A DNA stretch of 21,428 bases from Verrucomicrobiota bacterium (GTDB taxonomy: Bacteria > Verrucomicrobiota > Verrucomicrobiia > Chthoniobacterales > UBA10450): the NCBI GenBank assembly GCA_003218785.1, contig QHOM01000076.1:1-21428 (forward strand). Reading direction: 5' to 3'. Each line of letters starts with the position of its first letter. The stretch's first letter is position 1. This document shows positions 14,965 through 21,428 of this stretch, piece by piece. A model generated the notes under the pieces. It was not told the origin of the DNA, did not search any database, and saw only the letters and a list, made by a program, of their open reading frames with translations. Both the position numbers and the translations under genes were made by a program.

Positions 14965-16419
14965 CTAAGGCAGCGAAGCGATAATTCGCGCGGCCAATAT
15001 TTGCGGCGTTATGCCGAGGAAGAGAACGAGCAGAGCAAGCAGTGTCAACGACGTTCGCGACAACAAATCGGCTTTGACTGCCAAGGTGTCGGTCGCTGTT
15101 TCGTCAACGAAGATCACTTTCAGCACAATGAGATAATAGTACAGCGAGATAAGGCTGCCAAAGAGCGCCAGCGCGACAAGCCAGAGCAGGCCGTGATTTC
15201 CACTGGCGCGCAGCGCGGCGCTGAACAGGTAGAATTTTCCGAAAAATCCGGCCAGCGGCGGTATGCCAGCTAGCGACAACATGAAGACCGCCATACATCC
15301 AGCGAGCAACGGCGAACGCGTCCATAGCCCTGAAAAATTGGAAAAATCGTCGCCACCCGTTTGGCGTCGGACCAGCCCGACAACGCCGAATGCGCCGACG
15401 AGAGTCATGGCGTAAACAGTAGTGTAGAACAACGTTGCGGAAAATCCGTCGCGTCCCCCAGCAACGATTCCGAGCAGCGTGTAGCCAGCGTGAGCGACGG
15501 CTGAGTATGCGAGCAGTCGGCGCACGTTGGTCTGCGCGAGCGCGACAAGATTGCCTACCAAGATCGACAATGCAGCGAGCGCGGCGAGCACGGGCGACCA
15601 GCCTGCGACCATCGCGTGCCAGTCAGCGCTACCCTTCACCGGAGCAAAGCCGATGAACACGATCTTTCCAAGCACGACGAACGACGCGACCTTCGAGCCC
15701 GAAGCGATGAACGCCGCACTCGGGACCGGCGCGCCTTGGTAAGCATCGGGCGCCCAAAGATGGAACGGCGCGGCGGCGATTTTGAAGGCGAAACCGATAA
15801 GAGTCATGACGATACCGACGGCGAGCAGCGGTTGCAGCGGGCCGGGAGTTAGTTTCTGGCCAATCGCGGCGAGGCCCGTCGCCCCAGACATGCCGTAGAT
15901 AAAGCTGATTCCAAATAGTGTGAACGCGCTGGCGGTGCTGCCGAACAGGAAATATTTCAGCCCCGCTTCGGCGGAGCGCACGTCGCTCTTGTCGAACGCG
16001 GTCATGACATAAAGCGAGAGGCCGGTTAGCTCGAGCCCGATGAAAATCATGAGCAACTCTTCGCTGCCGACGAGCAACATGAGGCCGATGGTGGCGAGCA
16101 GAAGCATGGCAAGATACTCGCCGTGATTGCGTGACGCCCCGTCGTTGCGCGCAAGAAGCACCGTGAAAAATGCGAGCGAAATGCAAATGATTTTAAAGAG
16201 CGACGCGAGCGGCGAGATCACGAGCATTCCCGCAAACAGCGTCGCGTTTTGCGGCAACAGAAATACCGCGCCGATTGCAATACCGAGTCCAAGCGCGGCG
16301 AAGAAGGAACAAAACGCTGATGTGCGCGCGCTCGCCAGGCCAATTGCGAGAACGCTGAGCGCAGTCAGAACCACGATTGCTTCGGGTGAAGCCAGTTTGA
16401 GGAATTCGAGGTAGCTCAT
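14965..16419 (-). CDS. nuoN: NADH-quinone oxidoreductase subunit N
   Basis: 484 residues, an antiporter-like proton-pumping membrane subunit of complex I, closest to the core. About 14 helices. The family's charged residues are visible: GSEELLMIFIGLELTGLSLY (TM5 glutamate), FKIAAAPFHLWAPDAYQGAP (TM7 lysine) and SGSKVASF (TM8 lysine), with QTNVRRLLAYSAVAHAGY after them. I chose the ATG at 16419; an upstream frame extension to 16467 reads into the hairpin array region. It is the last nuo gene here, 189 bp after the second nuoM. Confidence 0.97.
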   Translation of the reverse strand: MSYLEFLKLASPEAIVVLTALSVLAIGLASARTSAFCSFFAALGLGIAIGAVFLLPQNATLFAGMLVISPLASLFKIICISLAFFTVLLARNDGASRNHGEYLAMLLLATIGLMLLVGSEELLMIFIGLELTGLSLYVMTAFDKSDVRSAEAGLKYFLFGSTASAFTLFGISFIYGMSGATGLAAIGQKLTPGPLQPLLAVGIVMTLIGFAFKIAAAPFHLWAPDAYQGAPVPSAAFIASGSKVASFVVLGKIVFIGFAPVKGSADWHAMVAGWSPVLAALAALSILVGNLVALAQTNVRRLLAYSAVAHAGYTLLGIVAGGRDGFSATLFYTTVYAMTLVGAFGVVGLVRRQTGGDDFSNFSGLWTRSPLLAGCMAVFMLSLAGIPPLAGFFGKFYLFSAALRASGNHGLLWLVALALFGSLISLYYYLIVLKVIFVDETATDTLAVKADLLSRTSLTLLALLVLFLGITPQILAARIIASLP

Positions 16420-16460
16420 GTCGATCTTACAACCGCGGCAGCGAACAAGAAATTCCGGGG

Positions 16461-16576
16461 AGCGCACGCGCCCTCGGTGCTGGCTTTGCCGCCCTCGTCA
16501 AAACCAACTTACCGACACTTTCACAAAGAAGTCCGCGATCGCGAGGACGCGATCGCCAACACAGGAGACGCATGTG
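16461..16576. repeat. chain of four hairpins in the nuoM-nuoN gap
   Basis: Consecutive hairpins on the plus strand: GCACGCG-CCCT-CGGTGC (16464-16480, one bulge); a 10-bp stem with two mismatches around CCCT (16482-16505); a perfect 9-bp stem GCGATCGCG-AGGA-CGCGATCGC (16535-16556); and a weak CACA/TGTG stem (16560-16576). The first two loops read CCCT and the third AGGA, so on opposite strands all share a YCCT loop closed by C-G pairs. The same-strand spacer is 189 bp and contains no gene. Layout suggests a modular repeat element or a structured mRNA segment. Confidence 0.6.
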
Positions 16577-16608
16577 CTCCGCAATCCGATTCGCAGCGCA
16601 ACGCGTTC

Positions 16609-18090
16609 TCATTTCAAAAACCTCATCGCTTCGACGGCGGGCTGAATGCGATCGAGCAACAGTTTGGGATAAAGCCCGACGGCAAGGGTTGCGAACATAA
16701 GCAAACCGGCGCCCCATTTTTCCGCCGCTGAAATATCCGGTTGCTCTTTCCAATCCGAATCGACAAGCACGCGGCCCTCCTGCACGCGGACGCTCGAGGT
16801 TCCGTCGCCGAAGAAAGATTTCTTCAGAGCGCGCAGCGTGAACGCAGCGACGAGAACCATGCCAATGCCGGTGATCCAGACAGCGATCGGAAAGGCTTTC
16901 CATGCGCCGATCAAAATCGTGATTTCAGCTGCGAACCCGCTCAATCCGGGGATACCCATCGAGGCAGCCGATGCGATGACGAAGGTAAACGCGGCAAATG
17001 GCAGGGCGCGACCAAGATTTATTCCCGAGAGCGCGTCGAGGTCGCGCGTGTGTGTGCGGCGATAGAGCATCCGTCCGGCCACAGCGAAAAGCAGGGCTGC
17101 GATGACGCCGTGCGAGAACATTTGCAAAACTGCGCCTGAGACGCCGAGTGCGTTGGCCGTGGCCAGACCGAGGAGGACGAATCCCATATGGCTGACGCTC
17201 GAATAGCCGATGACGAATTTCAGGTCGCTCTGGCGGAGCGCCACTGCCGCAGCGTAAAGAATACCGATCACGGCGAGAACGGCGATCCATTTGCTCCACA
17301 TTTGGAAACCTTGCGGGAAAAGATTCATCGCGACGCGTAGCCCGCCGTAAGAACCGAGTTTCATCACGATTCCAGCGAGCAACATCGAGCCTGCGGTGGG
17401 CGCGGCGACGTGACCGGTTGGCGCCCACGTGTGCAAAGGCCAGGTGCCGGCGAGCACAGCGAATCCGAGGAACAACACCGGGAACGCCCACAATTGCAGC
17501 TGCGGCGCGAACTGAAATTGGGCGAGGTGATTCAGGTCTAACGAGCCGGCTGTCACATAGGCGGCAAGAATACCGATGAAGACGAGTGCGCCGCCAAAGA
17601 ACGAATAAAGAGTCAGCTTCATCGCGCCATATTCCTTGTTGGTCGATCCGAAGATCGCGATGAGGAAATATTTTGGAACGATCACGAGTTCGTAGAAGAA
17701 GAAGAGCAAAAACAAATCGGCGCTGAGGAAGACGCCGTACGAACCGGCGACAACAAGGAGCAGCCAGAAAAAAAATTCGTTCTGCCGATGTTCGACATCC
17801 CACGAGAAGAGCACCGTGCTCACGGCGACGATGCCAGTGACAAGAGCCATCGTCAGGCTAATGCCATCGACCGCGAGATGATAATTCATACCGAGCGCTG
17901 ACACCCACGGCACGCTCACAATTGTCGCGAAGTGCGCAAGATCGGTAATCGGCGTTTGGAATAACGCGATGAGACTGATTGCGAATCCGGCGATGGTAAT
18001 CAGGAGCGCGAGCCAACGCGAAAACGCGCGCGGTATAAAAAGCAGCAGAACCGCGCCGGCAAACGTGATATAAATGGTCCACGCAAGCAT
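16609..18090 (-). CDS. nuoM: NADH-quinone oxidoreductase subunit M, second paralogue
   Basis: 493 residues, an antiporter-like subunit of complex I with about 14 helices. The TM5 glutamate E134 (FFYELVIVPK) and the TM8 lysine K244 (GIVMKLGSYG) are present. The position of the TM7 lysine is L213 (GFAVLAGTWPLHTWAPTGH), where the other NuoM here has AVKVPLFPFHTW. FSHGVIAALLFAVAGR and GMPGLSGFAAE-type segments (MGIPGLSGFAAEITIL) confirm the family. The ATG at 18090 is the only start that keeps the first helix. It lies 3 bp from a palindromic repeat and has no Shine-Dalgarno-like sequence in front of it. Together with the preceding nuoM it implies two NuoM subunits per complex, or alternative versions. 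Confidence 0.95.
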   Translation of the reverse strand: MLAWTIYITFAGAVLLLFIPRAFSRWLALLITIAGFAISLIALFQTPITDLAHFATIVSVPWVSALGMNYHLAVDGISLTMALVTGIVAVSTVLFSWDVEHRQNEFFFWLLLVVAGSYGVFLSADLFLLFFFYELVIVPKYFLIAIFGSTNKEYGAMKLTLYSFFGGALVFIGILAAYVTAGSLDLNHLAQFQFAPQLQLWAFPVLFLGFAVLAGTWPLHTWAPTGHVAAPTAGSMLLAGIVMKLGSYGGLRVAMNLFPQGFQMWSKWIAVLAVIGILYAAAVALRQSDLKFVIGYSSVSHMGFVLLGLATANALGVSGAVLQMFSHGVIAALLFAVAGRMLYRRTHTRDLDALSGINLGRALPFAAFTFVIASAASMGIPGLSGFAAEITILIGAWKAFPIAVWITGIGMVLVAAFTLRALKKSFFGDGTSSVRVQEGRVLVDSDWKEQPDISAAEKWGAGLLMFATLAVGLYPKLLLDRIQPAVEAMRFLK

Positions 18091-18470
18091 GAGCTGTAGA
18101 GGCAGCCGTGCCGGCTGCGATTTGGAAGGGCATTGCAGGCGACACGCCTGCCACTACAGCCAAGCTCGCTGTTCAAGACGCTGGACAACATCGCCACGCC
18201 CTGTTCCGTGAATGCGTGCGGGAAATGGCGCCGCCCACCTTGGCCTTTCGATATTCCAATTTGGAATATCGAAGATTTTGTCTCCTCAGCCGTGAGTTGA
18301 AAGATAAAGTCCGCTGGAAATCGGTCGCAGTTGCGCCTGACGGCTTTGTTTAGGTTACCGGCAGTGACGCCGTAAAGTTGCGCCAGATCAAAATCGAGAA
18401 GGACCCTTTCTCCACGCAGGAAACGAATTGCCTGCGCGACCTGCTGAATTGGAATGATTTCCTTATTCAT
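18000..18470 (-). CDS. ORF6N-domain protein, truncated after the domain with a read-through tail
   Basis: A gene of the phage-antirepressor/KilA-N-like ORF6N family, foreign to complex I. Residues 1-102 carry the domain: IRFLRGERVLLDFDLAQLYG, LNKAVRRNCDRFPADFIFQLT, and GGRRHFPHAFTEQGVAMLSSVLNSE. Family members continue with a helix beginning SER(A/V). Here the frame instead runs into a palindromic repeat (about 18160) and reads on through it and into the first 90 bp of nuoM2 in another frame, so the last 55 residues are junk. The domain is thought to bind DNA. I use the ATG at 18470; a TTG at 18485 is the alternative. It lies 11 bp after the first nuoM stop, in the same direction, inside the nuo operon. 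Confidence 0.8.
   Translation of the reverse strand: MNKEIIPIQQVAQAIRFLRGERVLLDFDLAQLYGVTAGNLNKAVRRNCDRFPADFIFQLTAEETKSSIFQIGISKGQGGRRHFPHAFTEQGVAMLSSVLNSELGCSGRRVACNALPNRSRHGCLYSSCLRGPFISRLPARFCCFLYRARFRVGSRS
18094..18159. repeat. inverted pair of GTAG-headed palindromes (REP/BIME-like)
   Basis: Plus strand: CTGTAG then A then a stem GCAGCCG-TGC-CGGCTGC (18102-18118). Minus strand: CTGTAG then T then GCAGGCG-TGT-CGCCTGC (18135-18151). The 16-bp spacer is unrelated. The two 25-base units differ at only four positions, and two of these are a matched C-G to G-C swap that keeps the stem. It sits between the broken ORF6N gene and the start of the second nuoM. Confidence 0.78.
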
Positions 18471-18481
18471 TCCAACGGCAT

Positions 18482-19957
18482 TCAAGCAAACAATCGTGCC
18501 ATTTGAACAACGGTCGTATTGAAGATGTTGAAGACGAACTGCGGGACGATGCCGATGGCGAACATGAGCAATGTGATCGGGACGACGACGATTTTTTCGC
18601 TTCGCAGGAGATCAGGGAACGCGCCGCAACTCGTAGCCAGCGGACCGCTGAAAAGCGCTTGCATGGCGCGAGCAAATGCGATCGCCGTGACCAGCAGACC
18701 GATTACGGCGACAGCGGTGAACGAAGCGGCTGTTGCGAATGAGCCTTTGAAAATAAGAAATTCGCCAATGAATCCGTTTAGTCCCGGCAGACCAAGCGAC
18801 GAAAACATGGCGACGCTCATCCAGCCGCACAGCAGCGGCGTCCGCTGCATCAATCCACCGAAATCATTAATGCCGCGCAGGCCGCGCCGCTGCTCAAGCA
18901 GACCGACGTAATAGAACAACGCGGCCGCGGTGATGCCGTGATTGAAGATTTGCATAAAGACACCGCTCAACGCCGCGTGCGTGTCGATCTTAGCGCCGAC
19001 GATGGGCGAAGCAGTCACAGCGAAGAGACCGAGCATGCAGTACCCGAGATGGTTGATCGACAGATAGGCGACCATCCGTTTCAAATCCGCCTGCGCCCAC
19101 GCCGCGAGCGATGCAAAGACAATCGAGCAAACTGCCAGTCCAAGCAGCCATGGGCCGAGGATTCTAATTTCGTTAGGGAAAAGCGGAAGCAACAGACGTA
19201 CGAAACCGTAAACGCCCATCTTGGAGAGCACACCCGTCAGCACCATCGACACGCCGGTTGGTGCGCTCTCATATGCGTCGGGCAGCCAGGTGTGAAATGG
19301 AAAGAGCGGCACCTTGACCGCCAGTCCGAGAAAAATTCCAGCAAAGGCGAGCCACGCGACCTTGCCGTTGAGCAGCCCGTTTTTTCCGAGATTCGAGAGC
19401 GCGGCGAAGTCGAACGTACCTTTTGCGAAATAAATTCCTAGAAACGAGAGCAGCATCGCGACGCTGCCGAGAAATGTGTAGAGGAAGAATTTCGTTGCCG
19501 CGAGGTCGCGGTTTTCGCCGCCCCAGATTTTGATGAGCAGGAACGCGGGGACGAGACTCATTTCATAAAACAAAAACCACAGAACGAAATTCTGCGCGGT
19601 GAATGTGCCGTAGAGCGCCGACTGCATCACCAGCATGATGGCGCAGAACATGCGATTCATGCGTCGAGCGAGAAACGCGAAAGGGATGATGAGCGACGTG
19701 AGCAACACTAGCAGCAGACTCAGACCGTCGATCCCGACGAGATACTCGGCGCCGATGCTCGGAATCCACGCGTGACGTTCGACGATTTGAAGACCGGCAA
19801 CGCTTGTGTCGAATTTTTGCCAGAGCAGTAGCGCACACAACGCCGCGAGCGCGTTAAACATGAGCGCGATCGCGCGCGCATTTCTCGGCCGTCCGACGTA
19901 CAGCGCAAACGCGCCGATGAGCGGAATAATGATGAGCGCTGTGATCAAGCCAGCCAT
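18482..19957 (-). CDS. nuoM: NADH-quinone oxidoreductase subunit M, first paralogue
   Basis: 491 residues, antiporter-like proton-pumping subunit of complex I. All key charges are present: E132 in LFYEMSLVPAF (TM5), K215 in GLAVKVPLFPFHTWLPDAYE (TM7) and K246 in GVLSKMGVYG (TM8), with AQADLKRMVAYLSINHLGY and QIFNHGITAAALFY after them. The ATG at 19957 lies inside the end of nuoL, a 13-bp overlap that points to coupled translation; a longer frame to 20032 would overlap nuoL by 88 bp without family similarity. It is the more standard of the two NuoM copies. Confidence 0.97.
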   Translation of the reverse strand: MAGLITALIIIPLIGAFALYVGRPRNARAIALMFNALAALCALLLWQKFDTSVAGLQIVERHAWIPSIGAEYLVGIDGLSLLLVLLTSLIIPFAFLARRMNRMFCAIMLVMQSALYGTFTAQNFVLWFLFYEMSLVPAFLLIKIWGGENRDLAATKFFLYTFLGSVAMLLSFLGIYFAKGTFDFAALSNLGKNGLLNGKVAWLAFAGIFLGLAVKVPLFPFHTWLPDAYESAPTGVSMVLTGVLSKMGVYGFVRLLLPLFPNEIRILGPWLLGLAVCSIVFASLAAWAQADLKRMVAYLSINHLGYCMLGLFAVTASPIVGAKIDTHAALSGVFMQIFNHGITAAALFYYVGLLEQRRGLRGINDFGGLMQRTPLLCGWMSVAMFSSLGLPGLNGFIGEFLIFKGSFATAASFTAVAVIGLLVTAIAFARAMQALFSGPLATSCGAFPDLLRSEKIVVVPITLLMFAIGIVPQFVFNIFNTTVVQMARLFA

Positions 19958-21428
19958 GCGTAAAGAAGCAACAGCGCGAGCATGCCGATGGCGACGACGC
20001 CGAGATAAGTTTGGATTTGTCCTGAGTGCCAACCGGACATTACCCGGCCCAGACCACGCGTGCCGGTCATGGTTTCATCGACTCCGGCATTGATGCCACG
20101 CTCGTCCAAGTCCGTTGTGACAATTCCAAAGAGCTGGCCGAGCCTTCCAAGGGCCCGCACTAAACCGTCCCAAACGCGGCGATCCATCCACTCGGAGACG
20201 CGCGCGCTGGCCGTGGCGAACGCGATCACGGTCCGATCGTAAAGTTCGTCTAGCCACATTTTGTTTTCGAGGAAACGAAACAACGCAGGCTGCATGTACT
20301 CGAGCGGATCGGTCTCGGCCGGACGATGGCGATCTTGCACGCCGGCGCGGCGATACACCAGAACACCAAGTCCGATGCCGGCAGCTACGAGCACAAGCGA
20401 CACGAAAAGCATCGGGTGGATCAATCGCGTGATATCAAACTGTGCCGATTCGCGAGCGAGATAACTGTGCAGCCACGGCCACGCAGGCGTGAGTACGACG
20501 CTGAAGAAAATTGCGCAAAGCGCGAGTACGATGAGCGGTGCTGTCATCACACCCGGGCTTTCGTGCGCGTCGCGGGACACAGACTGGAAGTCTCTGTTCC
20601 GGTGCCGGTCGCGTCGATCGCCGAAAAAGACGTAGATGATCTGGCGCGTCATGTAGAGCGCGGTCAGGATGATGCCGGCCAAAACGAGGTAATAGGGCAC
20701 GTGCGACCTCGGCCAATCCGCCGTGGCGTGCAAAATTTCTTCTTTCGTCCAGCCTCCCGAAAAAAAGAGCGGCACGCCACTGAGCGCCATCATACCAACG
20801 GCGTATGTGAGGAATGTGACCGGCATGAACCGGCGCAGGCCGCCCATTTTGCGAATGTCCTGGTCATGATGACATCCGTGAATCACCGAGCCTGCGCCGA
20901 GAAATAGAAGCGCCTTGAAAAAACCGTGCGCGAGCAGATGCATGATACCAGCCGCTACACCGCCCACACCAAGCGACACCATCATCAGGCCAAGCTGGGA
21001 CACGGTCGAGTAGGCGAGAATGCGTTTGATGTCCGCCTGAGCGATCGCGATGAGCGCAGCCATGAGTGCTGTGGTGACACCGATCCACACGACCACGGTT
21101 AGCGAAGGCGTTACGCCGCCGATCGCGCCTAACGAAAAGAGCGGATAGACGCGTGCGACGAGAAATACGCCCGCCGCAACCATGGTAGCGGCGTGGATCA
21201 ACGCGCTAACCGGCGTCGGGCCCTCCATTGCATCCGGCAACCAAATATGCAGCGGGAATTGGCCCGATTTTCCAACCGCGCCGCAGAAAATCAGCAGCGC
21301 AATGTACGTGGCGCTTGCAGTGAGCATGGCGAGTCCCGCGTTGTCAAGGCAACCGTGTCCTTCATCGTAGAAAAGCAGTGTGCCGCTGCTGTGATAGAAC
21401 CAAAGCATGCCGAGAAAAACTCCCATGT
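19945..21428 (-). CDS. nuoL: NADH-quinone oxidoreductase subunit L (5' end outside window), extended lateral helix
   Basis: The C-terminal 493 residues of NuoL, the distal antiporter-like subunit with the long lateral helix that clamps the membrane arm. It shows the TM7 lysine in GAVGKSGQFPLHIWLPDAMEG, ALIHAATMVAAGVFL, AQADIKRILAYSTVSQLG and HLLAHGFFKALLFLGAG. The segment from WLDELYDRT to the end is 99 residues, against about 70 from the matching LYD in E. coli NuoL. The extra residues fall in the lateral helix (roughly residues 405-440 here). In the loop before DAHESPGVM a run RNRDFQSVSR is encoded by an imperfect palindrome at 20574-20600. The frame is open through the right edge; the methionine at 21426 is internal. 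Confidence 0.95.
   Translation of the reverse strand, partial: MGVFLGMLWFYHSSGTLLFYDEGHGCLDNAGLAMLTASATYIALLIFCGAVGKSGQFPLHIWLPDAMEGPTPVSALIHAATMVAAGVFLVARVYPLFSLGAIGGVTPSLTVVVWIGVTTALMAALIAIAQADIKRILAYSTVSQLGLMMVSLGVGGVAAGIMHLLAHGFFKALLFLGAGSVIHGCHHDQDIRKMGGLRRFMPVTFLTYAVGMMALSGVPLFFSGGWTKEEILHATADWPRSHVPYYLVLAGIILTALYMTRQIIYVFFGDRRDRHRNRDFQSVSRDAHESPGVMTAPLIVLALCAIFFSVVLTPAWPWLHSYLARESAQFDITRLIHPMLFVSLVLVAAGIGLGVLVYRRAGVQDRHRPAETDPLEYMQPALFRFLENKMWLDELYDRTVIAFATASARVSEWMDRRVWDGLVRALGRLGQLFGIVTTDLDERGINAGVDETMTGTRGLGRVMSGWHSGQIQTYLGVVAIGMLALLLLYAWLA
20574..20600. repeat. 27-bp palindrome inside the nuoL coding sequence
   Basis: Two 12-base arms, GGGACACAGACT and AGTCTCTGTTCC, pair at 11 of 12 positions (one C-C mismatch, one G-T) around the loop GGA. 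It is in frame and encodes a soluble loop of NuoL just before the conserved HAHESP-like motif. The length (27 bp) is a multiple of three. Confidence 0.65.

Noticed and set aside
16535..16556. Perfect GCGATCGC-containing palindrome as a possible replication origin or HIP1-like site
   Set aside because: GCGATCGC is the HIP1 octamer known from cyanobacteria, but nothing else here is cyanobacterial, and the flanking hairpins explain it better as part of the hairpin chain.
16925..17803. 292-codon minus-strand open frame inside nuoM2
   Set aside because: An arginine-rich shadow frame of a GC-rich gene, without motifs, fully covered by nuoM2.
19958..20032. Upstream extension of the first nuoM frame (arginine-rich)
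   Set aside because: It lies within the nuoL coding sequence and lacks a membrane-protein character; the ATG at 19957 gives the normal first helix.
20326..20907. 193-codon plus-strand open frame
   Set aside because: Antisense shadow of nuoL; composition (His/Arg-rich) and lack of motifs argue against a gene.

Overview
The window looks like a chromosomal segment of a soil-type Verrucomicrobiota bacterium, most like the Chthoniobacterales / Candidatus Udaeobacter group. That assignment is an inference from gene content and style: an archaeal/eukaryal-type prolyl-tRNA synthetase, a bacterial deoxyhypusine-synthase-like protein, WXXGXW repeat lipoprotein, CAP-domain protein remains, and many short GC-rich palindromic elements. 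No rRNA, tRNA, CRISPR array, integrase or insertion sequence was found.

Layout. Positions 1-2352 (minus strand) hold a truncated ABC-2 type ATPase, a class V aminotransferase and a DUF421 membrane protein. Positions 2517-3757 (plus) hold a DUF202/YidH-like membrane protein and a membrane-anchored TPR protein. rplM-rpsI follow on the minus strand. A badly decayed CAP-domain secreted-protein gene lies at 4690-5341, then proS with an aberrant C-terminus, a glutaredoxin and an unknown membrane protein (plus). From 8254 to 12949 the minus strand carries a translation/nucleotide block in the transcription order rsmI, rplU, rpmA, an adenylate-kinase-like gene, a small zinc-ribbon gene, fmt, pyrH, frr. 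After a plus-strand WXXGXW lipoprotein and a 480-bp spacer come a deoxyhypusine-synthase-like gene and the 3' half of a complex I (nuo) operon, in the order nuoL (partial), nuoM, a truncated ORF6N gene, a second nuoM, nuoN.

The main points of interest are in the nuo region. Two consecutive nuoM paralogues, together with a NuoL whose lateral-helix segment is about 29 residues longer than in E. coli, fit the unusual two-NuoM ('2M') form of complex I. The second NuoM lacks the conserved lysine of the seventh helix. Between the two nuoM genes sits a foreign-looking ORF6N-domain gene, cut off by an inverted pair of GTAG-headed palindromes that ends 3 bp before the second nuoM start. A chain of hairpins fills the nuoM-nuoN gap, and a 27-bp imperfect palindrome lies in frame inside nuoL.

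Across the window several elements share the layout GTAG + short palindrome (8164, 9622, 18096 and its inverted partner). This is the layout of REP sequences mobilised by RAYT transposases in other bacteria; no RAYT gene is in the window.
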